A DNA stretch of 5,513 nucleotides, taken from NCBI GenBank assembly GCA_036266715.1, contig DATAXS010000013.1:1-5513 (forward strand), written 5' to 3'. The notes under the pieces are model-generated. The model was not told the DNA's origin. It saw nothing but the letters and a program-made list of their open reading frames with translations, and searched no databases. Both the position numbers and the translations under genes were made by a program. Below are positions 4,629 through 5,513 of the stretch, one piece after another. The stretch is from DATAXS01 sp036266715. GTDB lineage: Bacteria; Patescibacteriota; Minisyncoccia; UBA6257; 2-01-FULL-56-20. Positions within the stretch are counted from its first letter, which is position 1; the number at the start of each line of letters is the position of its first letter.

Positions 4629-5513
4629 ATGGCAAAATTTGCTTCAACCAAACACTTCGGAAAATCGAAACCCCTTATTGCGCCCTTCAATTTGAATGAG
4701 GCGCAGTTGCGTTCATACCAGTGGTTTTTGGAAAAAGGATTGAACGAACTTTGGGAAGAGATCTCGCCGATCCGCGATCACACCGGAAAGGAGTTCGAAC
4801 TTTTCTTTGTGAACTACCGGTTCGACGAGCCGAAGTACGACGAAGCGACCGCGCGCTACAAAGAAGCGACCTACGAGGCGCCGTTGCGCTGCACGTTGAA
4901 GCTCGTGAACAAGAGGACGGGGAAGACGCAGGAACAGGAAGTGTACTTCGGCGATTTCCCGATCATGACGACCCGGGGGACATTCATCGTAAACGGCGTG
5001 GAGCGCGTGGTGGTTTCGCAGCTCGTGCGTTCGGCGGGCGTCTACTTTACGGCGACGCCGTACCGCGGCCGCCAGCTTTTCGGCGCAAAGATAATCCCGT
5101 CGCGCGGCGCGTGGCTTGAATTTGAAACGGACGCGGACGGCCAGATAAGTGTGAAGATAGACCGCCGGCGCAAAGTGCCGGTGACGGACATTCTCCGCGT
5201 GTTCGGCATGAGCAACGACGCGATCAAGGCGGCTTTCGAAAAGATAGACACGGGTACGATCAAGTTTCTTGATGCGACCCTTAAAAAAGACGTGGCCAAG
5301 GACGCGGCGGAGTCCTATGTGGAAATTTACCGCCGTCTCCGCCCGGGAGACCCGGCGAGCCCCGAGACCGCGAAGAACCTGATAGACGCAATGTTTGACC
5401 GCGCCGACCGCTACGACCTTTCGGAAGTGGGCCGCTACAAGATGAACCAGCGTTTGAATCTTGACCGCAAGAAGACGAACAAACTTCTTGACCCGGAGGA
5501 TTTGGTGGGCATT
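4629..5513 (+). CDS. rpoB: DNA-directed RNA polymerase beta subunit, N-terminal part (3' partial)
   Basis: Catalytic-core subunit of RNA polymerase. 295 codons are visible and the frame is open at the right edge (about a quarter of a usual 1,100-1,350-residue protein). ATG 4629 gives MAKFASTKHFGKSK, a short N-terminus before the family pattern PFNLNEAQLRSYQWFL. Landmarks: GDFPIMTTRGTFIVNGVERV and VVSQLVRSAGVYF (about 108-140), AKIIPSRGAWLEFE (155-168), RRRKVPVTDILR, and IYRRLRPGDPASPETA with DRYDLSEVGRYKMNQRL near the end. These cover the protrusion and the start of the beta lobe. The active site and main rifampicin region lie beyond the window. The residue after RS in RSAGVYF is Ala, where most bacteria have Pro. 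The usual rplJ-rplL neighbours are absent upstream. Confidence 0.98.
   Translation, partial: MAKFASTKHFGKSKPLIAPFNLNEAQLRSYQWFLEKGLNELWEEISPIRDHTGKEFELFFVNYRFDEPKYDEATARYKEATYEAPLRCTLKLVNKRTGKTQEQEVYFGDFPIMTTRGTFIVNGVERVVVSQLVRSAGVYFTATPYRGRQLFGAKIIPSRGAWLEFETDADGQISVKIDRRRKVPVTDILRVFGMSNDAIKAAFEKIDTGTIKFLDATLKKDVAKDAAESYVEIYRRLRPGDPASPETAKNLIDAMFDRADRYDLSEVGRYKMNQRLNLDRKKTNKLLDPEDLVGI

Noticed and set aside
4721..5119. 132-codon + strand open frame starting ATGGTTTTT... shifted against rpoB
   Set aside because: It is an Arg-rich off-frame reading of rpoB. The frame from ATG 4629 carries continuous beta-subunit motifs.

Overview
The window most likely comes from a Candidate Phyla Radiation (Patescibacteria) bacterium, probably of the Parcubacteria type. 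This is inferred from four things. The 23S rRNA gene carries self-splicing introns, one with a LAGLIDADG endonuclease. Genes are very compact. No protein gene has a convincing Shine-Dalgarno site. The second gene is a membrane-anchored protein with a DGGETGVDCGGPC-type cysteine motif of a kind often seen in these bacteria. All genes are on the + strand. Stops in use are TAG and TAA, and nothing suggests UGA recoding.

Positions 1-1225 are the 3' part of a 23S rRNA gene broken by two introns. The first is visible only as its 3' end, with the C-terminal half of a homing endonuclease, and joins the exon at E. coli position about 2263. The second (656-933) is a compact ORF-less group I intron at position 2593, the site used by the Chlamydomonas chloroplast intron that encodes I-CreI. 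It separates the peptidyl-transferase-centre bases U2585 and A2602, so splicing is needed for a normal ribosome.

Positions 1226-1565 hold the 23S-5S spacer, the 5S rRNA and the end of the rRNA operon. The spacer contains a Y-shaped inverted-repeat structure closed by a perfect 21-bp stem. Next come a terminator-like hairpin, the 5S gene (about 1428-1550), and a T6 tract after a stem that brackets the 5S. The hairpin before the 5S and the stem around it share an arm and cannot form together.

Positions 1583-4492 carry three cell-envelope genes: a membrane-anchored surface protein of unknown function, a RodA/FtsW-type SEDS glycan polymerase, and the lytic transglycosylase MltG. RodA/FtsW builds peptidoglycan strands and MltG cuts nascent strands, so the pair makes sense together. 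Each of the three genes has a -10-like element 6-7 nt before its ATG, two of them of extended TGNTANAAT form. This implies leaderless transcripts. A rho-independent terminator follows mltG.

Positions 4629-5513 are the first 295 codons of rpoB (RNA polymerase beta subunit), running off the right edge. It sits behind its own AT-rich leader, not behind rplJ/rplL.
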